DNA of 35,219 nt from contig DAOWJB010000335.1 in the NCBI GenBank assembly GCA_030640625.1, positions 1 to 35,219 on the forward strand, given 5' to 3'. Shown piece after piece: positions 15,660 to 25,126 of this stretch (within the stretch, counting starts at the first letter, position 1; every line of letters starts with the position of its first letter). Origin of the DNA: Bacteroides sp. GTDB taxonomy: Bacteria > Bacteroidota > Bacteroidia > Bacteroidales > SM23-62. Under the pieces are notes generated by a model. That model searched no databases and was not told the origin of the DNA. It worked only from the letters and a program-made list of their open reading frames with translations. Both the position numbers and the translations under genes were made by a program.

Positions 15660-16469
15660 ATGAAGTATAATAAGGTATTGGGCATTGATATTGGAGGTTC
15701 GGGGATTAAGGGAGCACCCGTAAATACAGATGATGGTTTGATGCTCGAACCAAGATACCGTATACCCACACCCTCACCTGCAACACCCGATAATGTAGCT
15801 CCATTAATTGCTGAAATGGTCAAACATTTCAAATGGGATGGCCCGGTTGGCTGTGGATTTCCCGGCGTGGTCCAGCATGGTATTGCGAGGACTGCAGCCA
15901 ATATTGATGACTCCTGGATAGATACCAATGTTGATAAGCTGTTTTTAAAAGCAACTGGACTTCCGGTTTCAGTCGTCAATGATGCTGATGCTGCAGGCCT
16001 GGCAGAAATGAAGTTCGGTGCCGGGATCGATGCCATGGGTGTTGTCTTTCTGTGCACTGTTGGGACCGGCATAGGTACTGTCTTATTTGTCGATGGAAAG
16101 CTGGTTCCGAATACTGAGCTTGGTCACATCGAATTGATGGGGATGGATGCAGAAAAGTTCGCTTCTGATGCGGCACGTAAGGCTGAGGAACTGACCTGGG
16201 AAGATTGGGCAAAAAGGTTTAATCAGTACCTGCTCTCCATAGAAAAACTGATCAATCCCGATCTCATCATTGTGGGAGGAGGTGCCAGTAAAAAGGGTGA
16301 GCTATTCCTGCCATATCTCAAACTTAAAACCAGGGTGGTCCCGGCTGAATTACTTAATAATGCTGGTCTGGTAGGTGCTGCACTGGCTGCAAAATACATG
16401 CAGAAACTTGACAAGAAGGACAGGAAGAATAAAAAGGAAAAGAAAGTAAAGAGAGTAAAGAAAAAATAA
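15660..16469 (+). CDS. ppgK: ROK-family kinase, polyphosphate glucokinase-like
   Basis: A 269-residue ROK kinase that would phosphorylate glucose to glucose 6-phosphate with polyphosphate and/or ATP. It shows the N-terminal phosphate loop [11 protein letters not shown], the catalytic-Asp region [12 protein letters not shown], the PpgK-type segment [26 protein letters not shown], and [12 protein letters not shown] near the C-terminus. The Cys-rich zinc motif of other ROK glucokinases is absent, as in PpgK. ATG 15660 is preferred to the upstream TTG at 15648. The protein ends in about 20 mostly lysine/arginine residues, which is not part of the ROK fold and might bind polyphosphate. Its stop is only 3 bases from the convergent rnfA stop. 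PpgK versus ATP-only glucokinase is inferred from motif. Confidence 0.82.
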   Translation: MKYNKVLGIDIGGSGIKGAPVNTDDGLMLEPRYRIPTPSPATPDNVAPLIAEMVKHFKWDGPVGCGFPGVVQHGIARTAANIDDSWIDTNVDKLFLKATGLPVSVVNDADAAGLAEMKFGAGIDAMGVVFLCTVGTGIGTVLFVDGKLVPNTELGHIELMGMDAEKFASDAARKAEELTWEDWAKRFNQYLLSIEKLINPDLIIVGGGASKKGELFLPYLKLKTRVVPAELLNNAGLVGAALAAKYMQKLDKKDRKNKKEKKVKRVKKK

Positions 16470-16472
16470 GCC

Positions 16473-17045
16473 TTAGACAATCCCTGAGAAACCCAGAAAT
16501 GCCAGTGCCAGAAGTCCAGCCACAACAAAGGCAATCGGCACACCTTTCATGGCATCCGGAATATTCACCAGCTCCATCTGTTCCCTGATCCCCGCAAATA
16601 CAATGAGTGCAATGCCAAATCCTATGGAATTTCCAACGGCGAAAATGACGCTCTCGAGCAGGTTGTAATTATTCTGGACGGCCAAAACAGCCACGCCAAG
16701 CACCGCGCAATTCGTTGTGATCAGGGGAAGGAAGATACCCAGGGCCTGGTATAGTGAAGGACTGACTTTTTTAAGCATGATCTCAACCATCTGTACCAGG
16801 GAAGCAATTACCAGGATAAAGGTAATTGTACGCATAAAGGTGATGCCCAGTGGGACCAGCACATAGACCTCCAGCAAGTAGGTGACGATGGTGGCGATCA
16901 CCATTACAAATGTCACGGCCCCTGTCATACCTACGGATGTATCTACCTTGTTGGATACACCAATAAAAGGACAGATGCCCAGGAATTTAATCAGCACAAT
17001 ATTGTTTACAAATACGGCTGATACTATGATGAGTATATATTCCAT
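16473..17045 (-). CDS. rnfA: Rnf electron transport complex subunit RnfA
   Basis: A 190-residue membrane protein with six hydrophobic helices, the last gene of the operon. Family signatures include [19 protein letters not shown] near the N-terminus and [14 protein letters not shown], containing the cysteines that with RnfE coordinate an intramembrane iron-sulfur cluster. RnfA is an inverted-topology homologue of RnfE and forms part of the ion-translocating core. It starts 2 bases after the rnfE stop. Confidence 0.95.
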   Translation of the reverse strand: MEYILIIVSAVFVNNIVLIKFLGICPFIGVSNKVDTSVGMTGAVTFVMVIATIVTYLLEVYVLVPLGITFMRTITFILVIASLVQMVEIMLKKVSPSLYQALGIFLPLITTNCAVLGVAVLAVQNNYNLLESVIFAVGNSIGFGIALIVFAGIREQMELVNIPDAMKGVPIAFVVAGLLALAFLGFSGIV

Positions 17046-17047
17046 GC

Positions 17048-17635
17048 CTAAGCCTCTCGTTTATTTATCATATTAATTAAAACGATCAGGTATCCAAGTG
17101 CGATGAATGCTCCAGGAGCCAGGACAAATACGATCATGCCGTCCCCCTGTATGAATTTTAGTCCAAAAAGGGATCCGCTGCCCAATATTTCGCGTACCGC
17201 ACCCAGCATTACCAGAGCCATGGTAAATCCCAATCCCATGCCGAGCCCGTCAATGGCTGAGGTAATGATGTTATTTTTTGATGCAAATGCTTCCGCACGA
17301 CCCAATACCAGACAGTTTACAACGATCAGTGGGATAAACAACCCCAGGGCGGTAAACAGATCAGGCAGGTAAGCCTGCATCACCAGTTCAACAATTGTTA
17401 CAAAGGAGGCAATGATAACGATAAAAGAAGGGATCCTTACCTTGTCAGGGATGTACCTCTTGATGGTGGAAACCACGATGTTCGACATCAATAAAACAAA
17501 GGTGGTTGCCAGTCCCATTCCCAATCCGTTGAATGCGGAAGTTGTCACACCCAGCGTGGGACAGAGTCCAAGGAGTAATACAAACACTGCATTCTCCTTG
17601 AAAAACCCCCTGCTGAAATTGTTCCATTGGCTCAT
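17048..17635 (-). CDS. rnfE: Rnf electron transport complex subunit RnfE
   Basis: A 195-residue, six-helix membrane subunit. Signatures are [23 protein letters not shown] near the N-terminus and [20 protein letters not shown] in the middle; the two conserved cysteines pair with those of RnfA to hold an intramembrane [2Fe-2S] cluster. A 47-base gap separates it from rnfG, the longest gap inside the operon. The two-base gap to rnfA suggests coupled translation. Confidence 0.95.
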   Translation of the reverse strand: MSQWNNFSRGFFKENAVFVLLLGLCPTLGVTTSAFNGLGMGLATTFVLLMSNIVVSTIKRYIPDKVRIPSFIVIIASFVTIVELVMQAYLPDLFTALGLFIPLIVVNCLVLGRAEAFASKNNIITSAIDGLGMGLGFTMALVMLGAVREILGSGSLFGLKFIQGDGMIVFVLAPGAFIALGYLIVLINMINKREA

Positions 17636-17682
17636 ATCTTCTGTTTAAATGATTTCCTAACCTTTATATCCCTTTCTGTTGT

Positions 17683-18330
17683 TCATTCCGGGCTATACTC
17701 TACGGTACTGCCGCTTACGCTGTCCAGATCCAGTTCATCCGTGATTTCCAGCAAACCATCGTATGCCCGCTGGACGGCATCACAGAAGGCACGTGATGTA
17801 ATAGTGGCTGCCGTAATGGCGTCCACATCCCCATCGTCCTGTTTCACCATGAGTGAAAAGCTCGCTGGATCTATCCCTATAAACTGACTGGTCCATGATT
17901 CCCCGGTACGTTTATCAAATGATTTTTCTTTTTCCATTTTATCCCCGAGTCCGGGAGTTTCTATATGTTCCAGGACAGCGACATCATAGAGGGTACCATC
18001 CGGACGAAATCCCACCATGATCCTGATCAAACCACTGAATCCGGTTCGCGTATAGGTTTCCACAGCAAATCCGGTTACTTCGTCTCCTTTCCTGGCCCGG
18101 TAAAAATACAGGGTGTCTCCATCTACAGCTAGTTTTTTCATTTCAGTTCCAGGATCATTATCAAATTCAGGTACAACTTTACCGATGGCAATGGCTCTCT
18201 TAATTCTTTTTACCTCTGCAATTGGTCCCTTGGTTAATTCATATACCAGTGCCAGTGCGGATGATGCAAATAATGTTACCAGGAAAAGGGTAAGCACCAT
18301 ATTTTTAAATGTTGATTCCTTCTTAGCCAT
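17683..18330 (-). CDS. rnfG: Rnf electron transport complex subunit RnfG
   Basis: A 215-residue subunit with one N-terminal membrane anchor (about residues 10-32) and a periplasmic FMN-binding domain. The flavinylation site is in DAITAATITSRAF, a TAAT variant of the usual SGAT motif; FMN is attached to the second Thr by ApbE. I chose ATG 18330, because it has a strong AGGAGG sequence 6 bases upstream, rare for this phylum. The longer frame from 18348 would add six residues and lose that spacing. The start overlaps the end of rnfD by 8 bases, so the ribosome site lies inside rnfD. Confidence 0.93.
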   Translation of the reverse strand: MAKKESTFKNMVLTLFLVTLFASSALALVYELTKGPIAEVKRIKRAIAIGKVVPEFDNDPGTEMKKLAVDGDTLYFYRARKGDEVTGFAVETYTRTGFSGLIRIMVGFRPDGTLYDVAVLEHIETPGLGDKMEKEKSFDKRTGESWTSQFIGIDPASFSLMVKQDDGDVDAITAATITSRAFCDAVQRAYDGLLEITDELDLDSVSGSTVEYSPE

Positions 18331-19321
18331 TTGACACCTCCTCTCCAAACCTTCTGGGCTTTACATATTTATTGATTATCGGGGTAACAGCGTTCATGAT
18401 CAGGATGGCAAATTGCACCCCTTCCGGATAAGCTCCGAAAATACGGATCACTACGGTAATAATCCCTATGCCAACACCATAGATCCACATACCTTTTATA
18501 TTCATTGGGGATGTGACATAATCGGTCGCCATGAAAATGGCGCCTAGCATGAGACCCCCACTTAAAAGATGAAAGAGGGGGTTAGGATTGGATGTGGGTC
18601 CAATCAACCACATAATGCCTGTAAAAATAGTTACTGTCAGTAGAATACTCACCGGTATATGCCAGGTGATGATCTTCCGGATCAGCAGGTATGCGAAGCC
18701 AATGAGAAGGGCTGCTGCTGCAATCTCGCCGGCTGATCCCCCCATGTTGCCCATGAACATATCCTGGTAGAAAGGAATATCCAACAGGATATGACTGATG
18801 CTTTCCCTGTTTTTTAAGCCCTCCTTCATGATACTGAGGGGAGTAGCTCCGGTCGATGCATCGAGATAGGCAAAATGGTTTACTCCTGGTTCCGGCCAGC
18901 TGGTCAGCTGTACCGGGAAGGATATAAACAGGAAAACCCTCCCCACCAGCGCCGGATTAAAGGGATTGTTGCCCAGTCCGCCAAATGACATCTTGCCAAC
19001 CGAAATGGCCACGAAACTACCCAGAATTACAAGCCAGATGGGCAGGTTGGTGGGCAAACAGAAAGCCAGTAACATACCGGTTACCATGGCTGAACCATTT
19101 GATATGGCAGGCTTTTCCTTCATTAAGTATCGCTGGATCAGGAATTCGAAAATGACACAGGAGACCATGGCCGTGACAGTGATGATGACTGTGCTGATGC
19201 CAAAAAAGTACACTGAGGCTAGAAATGCGGGGAGCAATGCAATGATTACACCATACATCAACTTCGGGACCGATTCACTGCTGTGGTCATGGGGAGATGG
19301 TGATATTGTTAACAATCCCAT
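18323..19321 (-). CDS. rnfD: Rnf electron transport complex subunit RnfD
   Basis: A 332-residue polytopic membrane protein of the NqrB/RnfD family. The covalent FMN site is STGATPLS (about residues 155-162), and segments such as SFGGLGNNPFNPALVGRVFLF match the family. It sits in the membrane core and passes electrons between RnfG/RnfC and the ion-translocating helices. It starts 3 bases after the rnfC stop. Confidence 0.95.
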   Translation of the reverse strand: MGLLTISPSPHDHSSESVPKLMYGVIIALLPAFLASVYFFGISTVIITVTAMVSCVIFEFLIQRYLMKEKPAISNGSAMVTGMLLAFCLPTNLPIWLVILGSFVAISVGKMSFGGLGNNPFNPALVGRVFLFISFPVQLTSWPEPGVNHFAYLDASTGATPLSIMKEGLKNRESISHILLDIPFYQDMFMGNMGGSAGEIAAAALLIGFAYLLIRKIITWHIPVSILLTVTIFTGIMWLIGPTSNPNPLFHLLSGGLMLGAIFMATDYVTSPMNIKGMWIYGVGIGIITVVIRIFGAYPEGVQFAILIMNAVTPIINKYVKPRRFGEEVSNG

Positions 19322-19324
19322 ATA

Positions 19325-20656
19325 TTAATTTTTTCTCAATCTTCTGATCTTGTTGATTTCAACCTTGCCCAGCCTGATATAATCAAGCAAGTGTCTGTTG
19401 GCCGGACAGATATAGTTGCATGAACCACATTCCATACAGTCCGTTGCCTTTTCTTCCTCCATCCGTTCGAACAATTCCCGTTCGCCAAAGGCCATGAGCA
19501 GGTAGGGTTCAAGTCCCATTGGACAGACAGTAATGCATTTGGAACAGCGAATACAGTGCTGCATTTCCTTTCTCCTGGATTCCGCCTCAGGCAAGACAAG
19601 CAGGCCGCTGGTTCCTTTTATCACAGGTACTTCCAGGCTGTTAAGGGCCTTGCCCATCATGGTGCCACCTGAAATGATCTTACCAGTATTCTCAGGCAAT
19701 CCCCCGCATGCCTCAATCAATGCAGAAATGGGAGTTCCGATCCGTACCATGAAATTTCCAGGTTTTTCCAGGTTTTTCCCGGTGCTTGTAACAACCCTTT
19801 CAAACAAGGGTTTGTTTTTCTGTATGGCCTGATAGGTAGCAAACAGGGTTCCTACATTGAAAACCACCGCACCCACATCGATCGGGAGTCCACCTGATGG
19901 CACCTCTCTGTTGATGAGTGCTTTGATCAGCTGTTTTTCACCACCCTGGGGATATTTCACCCTCAGGCCCTGGATCTCGATGCCAGGATAATGTTGGGCC
20001 CGGTCTGACATATGATCAATGGCATCCGGCTTATTGTTCTCAATCCCGATGAAGGCTTTTTCAACATCAAGCGCCTTCATGATGATGGTGGCCCCCACAA
20101 GTATTTGATCTGCTTTTTCCATCATCAGGATATGATCGGAAGTCAGGTAGGGTTCGCATTCTGCTCCGTTGACGATCAGGTATTTCACCTTCATTCCCCT
20201 GGGCAGGGATAATTTAACATGTGATGGGAAAGTGGCACCTCCCATTCCGACGATCCCGGATTGATTTATCTTCTGTACAATTTCCTGTCGTTCCAGGGCT
20301 ATTTCGGTAATCAACTCAGGTGAACGGTCGATTTCTTCAACCCATTCATCACCGTCCACTTTAATGCTTATGGCATTTCTTTTATATCCCGACATGTCGA
20401 CAACGGCAGCTATCTTTAAAACTTTTCCGGATACAGATGAGTGTATATTGGCAGAGATAAAACCTTCACCCCGGGCAATCAACTGTCCTACCTTTACCTG
20501 ATCACCTCTCTCAACAAGGACCTTCGGAGCTGCTCCGATATGCTGATTTAGAGGGATACTTACCTGTTCGGGTACAGGGAGTTCCTCGATTGTACTTCCA
20601 GCTGTGAGCTTGTTTTCGGAAGGGTGTATACCGCCAGGTCTGAATGTTTTAAACAC
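19325..20656 (-). CDS. rnfC: Rnf electron transport complex subunit RnfC
   Basis: A 443-residue peripheral subunit that binds NAD(H) and FMN and carries two [4Fe-4S] clusters. It starts with TFRPGGIHPSENKLT and has the NADH/FMN-binding GIVGMGGATFPSHVKL segment (about residues 134-149), NGAECEPYLTSD, and two CxxCxxC motifs: CIRCSKCITVCP (about 366-377) and CMECGSCNYICP (about 407-418). The initiation codon is GTG at 20656-20654; the conserved N-terminus leaves no later ATG, so the GTG is probably real. It begins 5 bases after the rnfB stop. Confidence 0.95.
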   Translation of the reverse strand: MFKTFRPGGIHPSENKLTAGSTIEELPVPEQVSIPLNQHIGAAPKVLVERGDQVKVGQLIARGEGFISANIHSSVSGKVLKIAAVVDMSGYKRNAISIKVDGDEWVEEIDRSPELITEIALERQEIVQKINQSGIVGMGGATFPSHVKLSLPRGMKVKYLIVNGAECEPYLTSDHILMMEKADQILVGATIIMKALDVEKAFIGIENNKPDAIDHMSDRAQHYPGIEIQGLRVKYPQGGEKQLIKALINREVPSGGLPIDVGAVVFNVGTLFATYQAIQKNKPLFERVVTSTGKNLEKPGNFMVRIGTPISALIEACGGLPENTGKIISGGTMMGKALNSLEVPVIKGTSGLLVLPEAESRRKEMQHCIRCSKCITVCPMGLEPYLLMAFGERELFERMEEEKATDCMECGSCNYICPANRHLLDYIRLGKVEINKIRRLRKN

Positions 20657-20661
20657 GTTTT

Positions 20662-21582
20662 CTATTCGCTTTTGGATTCTTCACCAAGTTTATCAGTTTC
20701 AACAGGTTCAACCTTGGTTTCACCGTTGTTATCGGGCTTTGTTTCTTCTTCTTTCTGTTTTTTGGGTGGAAAATTTATTTCCAGGATGGCATCAGTTGGA
20801 CACTCGGGCACACATTTCCTGCATAATTTACATTTTACAGGATCAATATAAGCCAGGAAATTTTCAATGGTGATGGCATCGTGCGGACAGACTTTTTCAC
20901 ATTTTCCGCAGCCAATACAGGCGACAGAACAACTTTTTTTAGCGATGCCTCCTTTGTCCTGGTTGATGCAGCTGACAAATATCTTCCGGTCTCTTTTATT
21001 TTTCTTCCGCAGTTCGATAATATCCTTGGGACAGGCCTCCACACAGGCATTACAAGCTGTACATTTTTCATCGACAACTTCAGGCAGGCCGGTCTCCGGG
21101 TTCATGTGGATGGCATCAAACTCGCATACCCTGACACAGTCACCATGACTCAGGCAGCCATACTGGCAACCCGTATCGCCTGCATACAGGCTGCTGGCAA
21201 TAGCACAGGATGCAGCACCGTCGTATTGATTTACCCTTGCGCGGTGAGCAAATGATCCTGAACAACGCACCACGGCAACCAGCGGATCCTTTTCAACAGC
21301 TTCCTTGCCAAGGATGGTGGCAACCTCCAGCATGGTTTCGTTTCCACCCGGGGGACAAAAAAGTTTGGTAAGTTTATCGGATTTGACACAGGCTTCGGCA
21401 AAGTTCCGGCAACCTGCATATCCACATCCTCCGCAGTTGGCACCCGGCAGGGCTTCTTCTACGAGATCTGTTATCGGGTCCTCAATTACCTTGAATCGCT
21501 GCGCAATGATAAACAGGATGATCGCAGCAGCTATTCCGGTAGCACTGAGTGATATGATGGTATATAATACGATTGGACTCAT
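20662..21582 (-). CDS. rnfB: Rnf electron transport complex subunit RnfB (ferredoxin-accepting)
   Basis: A 306-residue subunit with one N-terminal membrane helix (about residues 4-27). A four-Cys cluster domain follows (C50, C53, C58 in NCGGCGYAGC and C76 in FCPPGG), then several ferredoxin-type clusters: CLSHGDCVRVC, CTACNACVEACP, CIGCGKCEKVCP and CKLCRKCVPECP. This is the entry point for electrons from reduced ferredoxin. The C-terminal 40 residues are charged and low in complexity. It starts 11 bases downstream of rseC. Confidence 0.95.
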   Translation of the reverse strand: MSPIVLYTIISLSATGIAAAIILFIIAQRFKVIEDPITDLVEEALPGANCGGCGYAGCRNFAEACVKSDKLTKLFCPPGGNETMLEVATILGKEAVEKDPLVAVVRCSGSFAHRARVNQYDGAASCAIASSLYAGDTGCQYGCLSHGDCVRVCEFDAIHMNPETGLPEVVDEKCTACNACVEACPKDIIELRKKNKRDRKIFVSCINQDKGGIAKKSCSVACIGCGKCEKVCPHDAITIENFLAYIDPVKCKLCRKCVPECPTDAILEINFPPKKQKEEETKPDNNGETKVEPVETDKLGEESKSE

Positions 21583-21593
21583 GAATTGATCCC

Positions 21594-22013
21594 TCAGGTT
21601 TTCTGTATAAAAAAGGAAAACTGCCGGTCTACTTTTCCCTTCATAAGTTTTAGTCCAACATAATAAGGAACCAGTACTGCCAGCGAAACCAATCCGGTTA
21701 GCAGTTCATTGCTGCCGGCTGCAGTCATGACCAGCAACACTGTTAGGACCAGCAGGAAGGGCAGAACATAGCCGAGGAAAAGGGCCCTGAAACCAAGTGA
21801 CTGAGCCAGGATAACCCTTACCTTTTCTCCGATTCGGAAATTAGGATCGGGGACCGGTATATGAAGCAGTTTCTCTTCTTCCTCTCCTGCCATATTACAG
21901 GCTCCTTTTGCATGACAGCCACTGCAGGCGGCATAACTGGTGATTTTCACTGTGACCCTGTCTTCACTCAAAGATGCTATCACTCCCTCATGTGAAATCC
22001 TTTTTTCTGCCAT
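21594..22013 (-). CDS. rseC: RseC/MucC-family protein (SoxR-reducing system, Rnf-associated)
   Basis: A 139-residue protein with an N-terminal soluble domain containing CSGCHAKGAC (a possible redox or metal site) and two transmembrane helices (about residues 70-90 and 97-115). RseC is often encoded at the head of Rnf operons and associates with Rsx/Rnf. I use ATG 22013. An in-frame upstream ATG at 22043 lies within the predicted -7 box and would add ten non-family residues. It starts the seven-gene Rnf transcription unit, which follows recG. Confidence 0.88.
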   Translation of the reverse strand: MAEKRISHEGVIASLSEDRVTVKITSYAACSGCHAKGACNMAGEEEEKLLHIPVPDPNFRIGEKVRVILAQSLGFRALFLGYVLPFLLVLTVLLVMTAAGSNELLTGLVSLAVLVPYYVGLKLMKGKVDRQFSFFIQKT

Positions 22014-22040
22014 GGAAGAACTAGAGGTTAAAATAAGGTA

Positions 22041-22048
22041 CAAAAATA
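22041..22048 (-). promoter_or_regulatory. Putative -7 box of the Rnf operon
   Basis: On the minus strand this reads TATTTTTG, a perfect TAnnTTTG match. Transcription would start near 22034, about 20 bases before the rseC ATG at 22013, which also argues against the earlier ATG at 22043. The -33 region has no clear TTTG. Confidence 0.42.
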
Positions 22049-22126
22049 GAGATACTCCAAAATGTAAAGATTGCTTTTTGTCAGTTTTTCCAGGGCCCGA
22101 ATAATTTAGAATTAGTATAAATAATC

Positions 22127-24232
22127 TTAACTGATTACGCCCCAGTTGAAAGTACCTTTTGAGAGTTTTTTTAGTTGTTCTAGCAGGACTTCATTTTTTG
22201 GATGGTCAAGCAAGGGATCATCTTCCAATACCTCGATAACAGTCTCTCTGGCATACTGCAGGATTTGTGAATCCTTAGCCAGGTTGGCAATTTTCAATTC
22301 AAAGGGAATACCACTCTGCTGGGTGCCTTCCAGGTCACCTGGACCACGAAGTTTCAGGTCGGCCTCGGCAATTTCAAAACCATCGGTTGTCTTTACCATT
22401 ATACTGATTCGCTGCCTTGCATCATCACTGAGTTTATTGGAGGTCATCAGGATGCAGTAGGACTGGTCCGCCCCACGTCCAACCCGGCCTCTAAGCTGGT
22501 GCAACTGGGAAAGACCAAATCTTTCTGCGCTTTCGATGATCATTACGGAAGCATTGTGGATATCGAGGCCAACCTCAATCACGGTTGTCGCCACCATGAT
22601 CTGGGTCTTCTTTTCGAGAAAGCGGTTCATTTCGAACTCCTTTTCTTCCGTTTTCAGTCTTCCATGAACAATACTTACGGCATAATCAGGTGATGGAAAG
22701 GCTTGTTTAATGCTGAAATATCCGTCCTCCAGGTCTTTATAGTCCATTTTCTCAGACTCACGGATGAGGGGGTATACGATATATATTTGCCTTCCTTCCG
22801 CGATCTGCTTTTTCATAAATCCGTGTACACGAAGTCTTTTTGAATCAGTGTAATGAACTGTTTTGATGGGTTTCCTGCCCGGAGGAAGTTCATCGATGAC
22901 CGATACGTCCAGATCTCCATAAAGGGTCATGGCCAGGGTCCTGGGGATGGGTGTGGCAGTCATAACCAGCACATGGGGTGCTTGTATATTTTTTTTCCAC
23001 AAGCTGGCTCTTTGTGCTACTCCAAAACGGTGTTGTTCATCGATGATTACCAGTCCAAGATTTTGAAACCGCACCGTCTCCTCAAGCAGCGCATGGGTAC
23101 CTGTCAGTATCTGCAGACTGCCATCGAGCAATGATTGGTGGATCTCCTCTCGTCCGGCTTTTTTGGTGGATCCCGTTAGCAGGCTGAATTTTACAGGCAG
23201 CTTACCGAGCATTTTCTGCAAAGTAGCATAATGCTGGTTGGCAAGGACCTCCGTCGGGGCCATAAGACAGGCTTGATAACCATTATCAAGGGCAATGAGC
23301 ATACTCATCAGGGCAACAAGTGTTTTCCCACAGCCAACATCTCCCTGCAACAATCGGTTCATTTGCCGGCCGGAACCAATATCTTTCCTGATCTCCCGGA
23401 TGACCCGCTTCTGAGCAGCAGTGAGTTCAAAAGGAATGCGTTCCCTGTAAAAGGAGTTCAGGTATTCACCCACTTTCGAGAATACCAGTCCCTGGAAATA
23501 TTTTTCCCTGTTCACCTTCTGTTTCAGGATATTCAGCTGAATGAAAAACAATTCCTCAAATTTCAGTCTCAGGGTAGCTTGCTCCAACTCTTTTAGTCCC
23601 CCGGGAAAATGCACGGTAAACAATGCCTTCTCAAGGGATAGAAAATTTAATTTTTCGATCAGGTATGCAGGCAATGTTTCCTGTACTTTGGGTTTATGGC
23701 TTTGGTAAAGGGTGGTTATAAGCTTTTGTATGGTCTTGGATGTCAAAAAGTTTTTCTTTAGTTTTTCTGTTGTGCTATACATGGCCTGGAGTCCGGATGA
23801 AAGCTGCTTCTCATATTTATCGGCCTCCTCCAGTTCCGGATGCACCAGGTTGATCTGCCGTCCATGCAGGCTTGGTTTGCCGAAAGCAACATATTCCCTG
23901 TCTTTTTTCAGTGTCTCCCTGATCCAGGAAACTCCCTGGAACCAGATCAGCTCAATGCTGCCTGTATCATCGCTGAATTTTGCCACAAGCCGTTTTTTAT
24001 ATCTGGGACCGGCTATCTCCAGGGAATTAATTCGACCCCTGATCTGGATGTAGGGAAGCTGGGAATTGATCTCACTGATCTTGTAAAACCGGGACCGGTC
24101 GATATACCGGTATGGGAAATGATGGAGCAGATCCTCAAAGGTGTGAATATTCAGTTCACGGTTAAGCAGATCTGCACGTTTGGGTCCCACACCCGTCAGG
24201 AACTTAATATCTGTTTGAAGGGGGTCAGCCAT
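22127..24232 (-). CDS. recG: ATP-dependent DNA helicase RecG
   Basis: A 701-residue branched-DNA helicase that remodels stalled forks and Holliday junctions. It has the N-terminal wedge/OB domain (about residues 1-260, including GVGPKRADLL and LLHHFPYRYIDRS). Helicase motifs follow: Walker A GDVGCGKT, DEQHRFG, TATPIPRTLAMT, VVATTVIEVGLDI-like, and QLRGRVGRG. Length matches the normal family range. ATG 24232 is used. It diverges from the methyltransferase gene and ends 113 bases before rseC starts. Confidence 0.97.
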   Translation of the reverse strand: MADPLQTDIKFLTGVGPKRADLLNRELNIHTFEDLLHHFPYRYIDRSRFYKISEINSQLPYIQIRGRINSLEIAGPRYKKRLVAKFSDDTGSIELIWFQGVSWIRETLKKDREYVAFGKPSLHGRQINLVHPELEEADKYEKQLSSGLQAMYSTTEKLKKNFLTSKTIQKLITTLYQSHKPKVQETLPAYLIEKLNFLSLEKALFTVHFPGGLKELEQATLRLKFEELFFIQLNILKQKVNREKYFQGLVFSKVGEYLNSFYRERIPFELTAAQKRVIREIRKDIGSGRQMNRLLQGDVGCGKTLVALMSMLIALDNGYQACLMAPTEVLANQHYATLQKMLGKLPVKFSLLTGSTKKAGREEIHQSLLDGSLQILTGTHALLEETVRFQNLGLVIIDEQHRFGVAQRASLWKKNIQAPHVLVMTATPIPRTLAMTLYGDLDVSVIDELPPGRKPIKTVHYTDSKRLRVHGFMKKQIAEGRQIYIVYPLIRESEKMDYKDLEDGYFSIKQAFPSPDYAVSIVHGRLKTEEKEFEMNRFLEKKTQIMVATTVIEVGLDIHNASVMIIESAERFGLSQLHQLRGRVGRGADQSYCILMTSNKLSDDARQRISIMVKTTDGFEIAEADLKLRGPGDLEGTQQSGIPFELKIANLAKDSQILQYARETVIEVLEDDPLLDHPKNEVLLEQLKKLSKGTFNWGVIS

Positions 24233-24275
24233 ATTGAAGTCTGAAATAAATAATAAATATCGGAATTCTAACTTA

Positions 24276-24283
24276 TATATTTG
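24276..24283 (+). promoter_or_regulatory. Putative -7 box upstream of the methyltransferase
   Basis: TATATTTG is a perfect TAnnTTTG match. Transcription would begin just upstream of the ATG at 24294, so the mRNA would have almost no leader. This disfavours the longer frame from 24234. Confidence 0.35.
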
Positions 24284-24293
24284 TGCTTGGTTT

Positions 24294-25067
24294 ATGTTGT
24301 ATTTGAATTACAGGTTACATGCACGTCACAGGAAGGGAAGGGGAATCCATCCTCCTTATGCCTACCAGCTGATCAGTAAGGTGATATATGGGGAAGATCC
24401 CGATATTGAAGGTATTGAACGCATTGAAGAATACAGGAGAGACCTGCTTGGGATGACCGGGACAGTCCGGGTCGATGATTATGGTGCCGGGTCCAGGAGG
24501 AGACTGGACAGTGAAAGGCGGATCTCTGACCTGGTAAAACATACGGCCGTTTCCCGCAAAAGGGGCAGGTTGCTTGCCAGGCTGGTAAACCATCTGAAGC
24601 CGTCCACTATGATTGAACTGGGCACAGGATCAGGCATAGCCAGTTTGTATCTGGCACTGGCAAATCCCGAAGGCAGGGTCCTCACCTGTGAAGGGTCCCC
24701 TGCAATTGCCGGCCTGGCCAGGCAGGGCTTTGGTAAACTAGGTGTTGATAATATCCAGATCCATAAGGGTCTTTTTGCTGAACTTTTACCTGGACTCCTG
24801 AAGCAATCCGGTCAGGAATTGTTTGTTTTTATTGACGGTGATCACAGGGAAGAGAGACTATTTTCTAATTTTGTCCGGATCCAGGATTCAGGCCATCAAA
24901 ATATTGTGATTGTGGTGGACGATATACACTGGTCACGGGGAATGTACCGGGCATGGAAAAGGATCATCAGCCGGCCTGAGATCCGCCTGAGTATTGAATT
25001 ATTCAATACCGGCATCGTTTTCATGGAAAAGAATATCCAAAAGGATCATTTTGTCGTTATTTTTTAA
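24294..25067 (+). CDS. Class I SAM-dependent methyltransferase (O-methyltransferase-like)
   Basis: A 257-residue soluble protein. The start at ATG 24294 follows the conserved-looking N-terminus YRLHARHRKGRGIHPPYAYQLI; the frame can be extended to 24234 but that adds low-similarity residues. The SAM-binding fold shows MIELGTGSGIASLYLAL, ending of strand 2 at VLTCEGSP, and FVFIDGDHREERLFSNF, which resembles O-methyltransferases. The VVDDIHWSRGMYRAWK segment is typical of this Bacteroidota family. Substrate unknown. The gene diverges from recG and precedes an ABC ATPase by about 59 bases. Confidence 0.85.
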   Translation: MLYLNYRLHARHRKGRGIHPPYAYQLISKVIYGEDPDIEGIERIEEYRRDLLGMTGTVRVDDYGAGSRRRLDSERRISDLVKHTAVSRKRGRLLARLVNHLKPSTMIELGTGSGIASLYLALANPEGRVLTCEGSPAIAGLARQGFGKLGVDNIQIHKGLFAELLPGLLKQSGQELFVFIDGDHREERLFSNFVRIQDSGHQNIVIVVDDIHWSRGMYRAWKRIISRPEIRLSIELFNTGIVFMEKNIQKDHFVVIF

Positions 25068-25099
25068 AATTATTGTAACCGCTGTTTCGTTTATATCCT

Positions 25100-25107
25100 T
25101 AAATTCG
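25100..25107 (+). promoter_or_regulatory. Putative -7 box of the ABC ATPase gene
   Basis: TAAATTCG, one mismatch from TAnnTTTG, is 20 bases before ATG 25127. The same octamer precedes the FadL-type gene. No convincing -33 element is seen. Confidence 0.3.
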
Positions 25108-25126
25108 TACATATTTTACACGCCTC

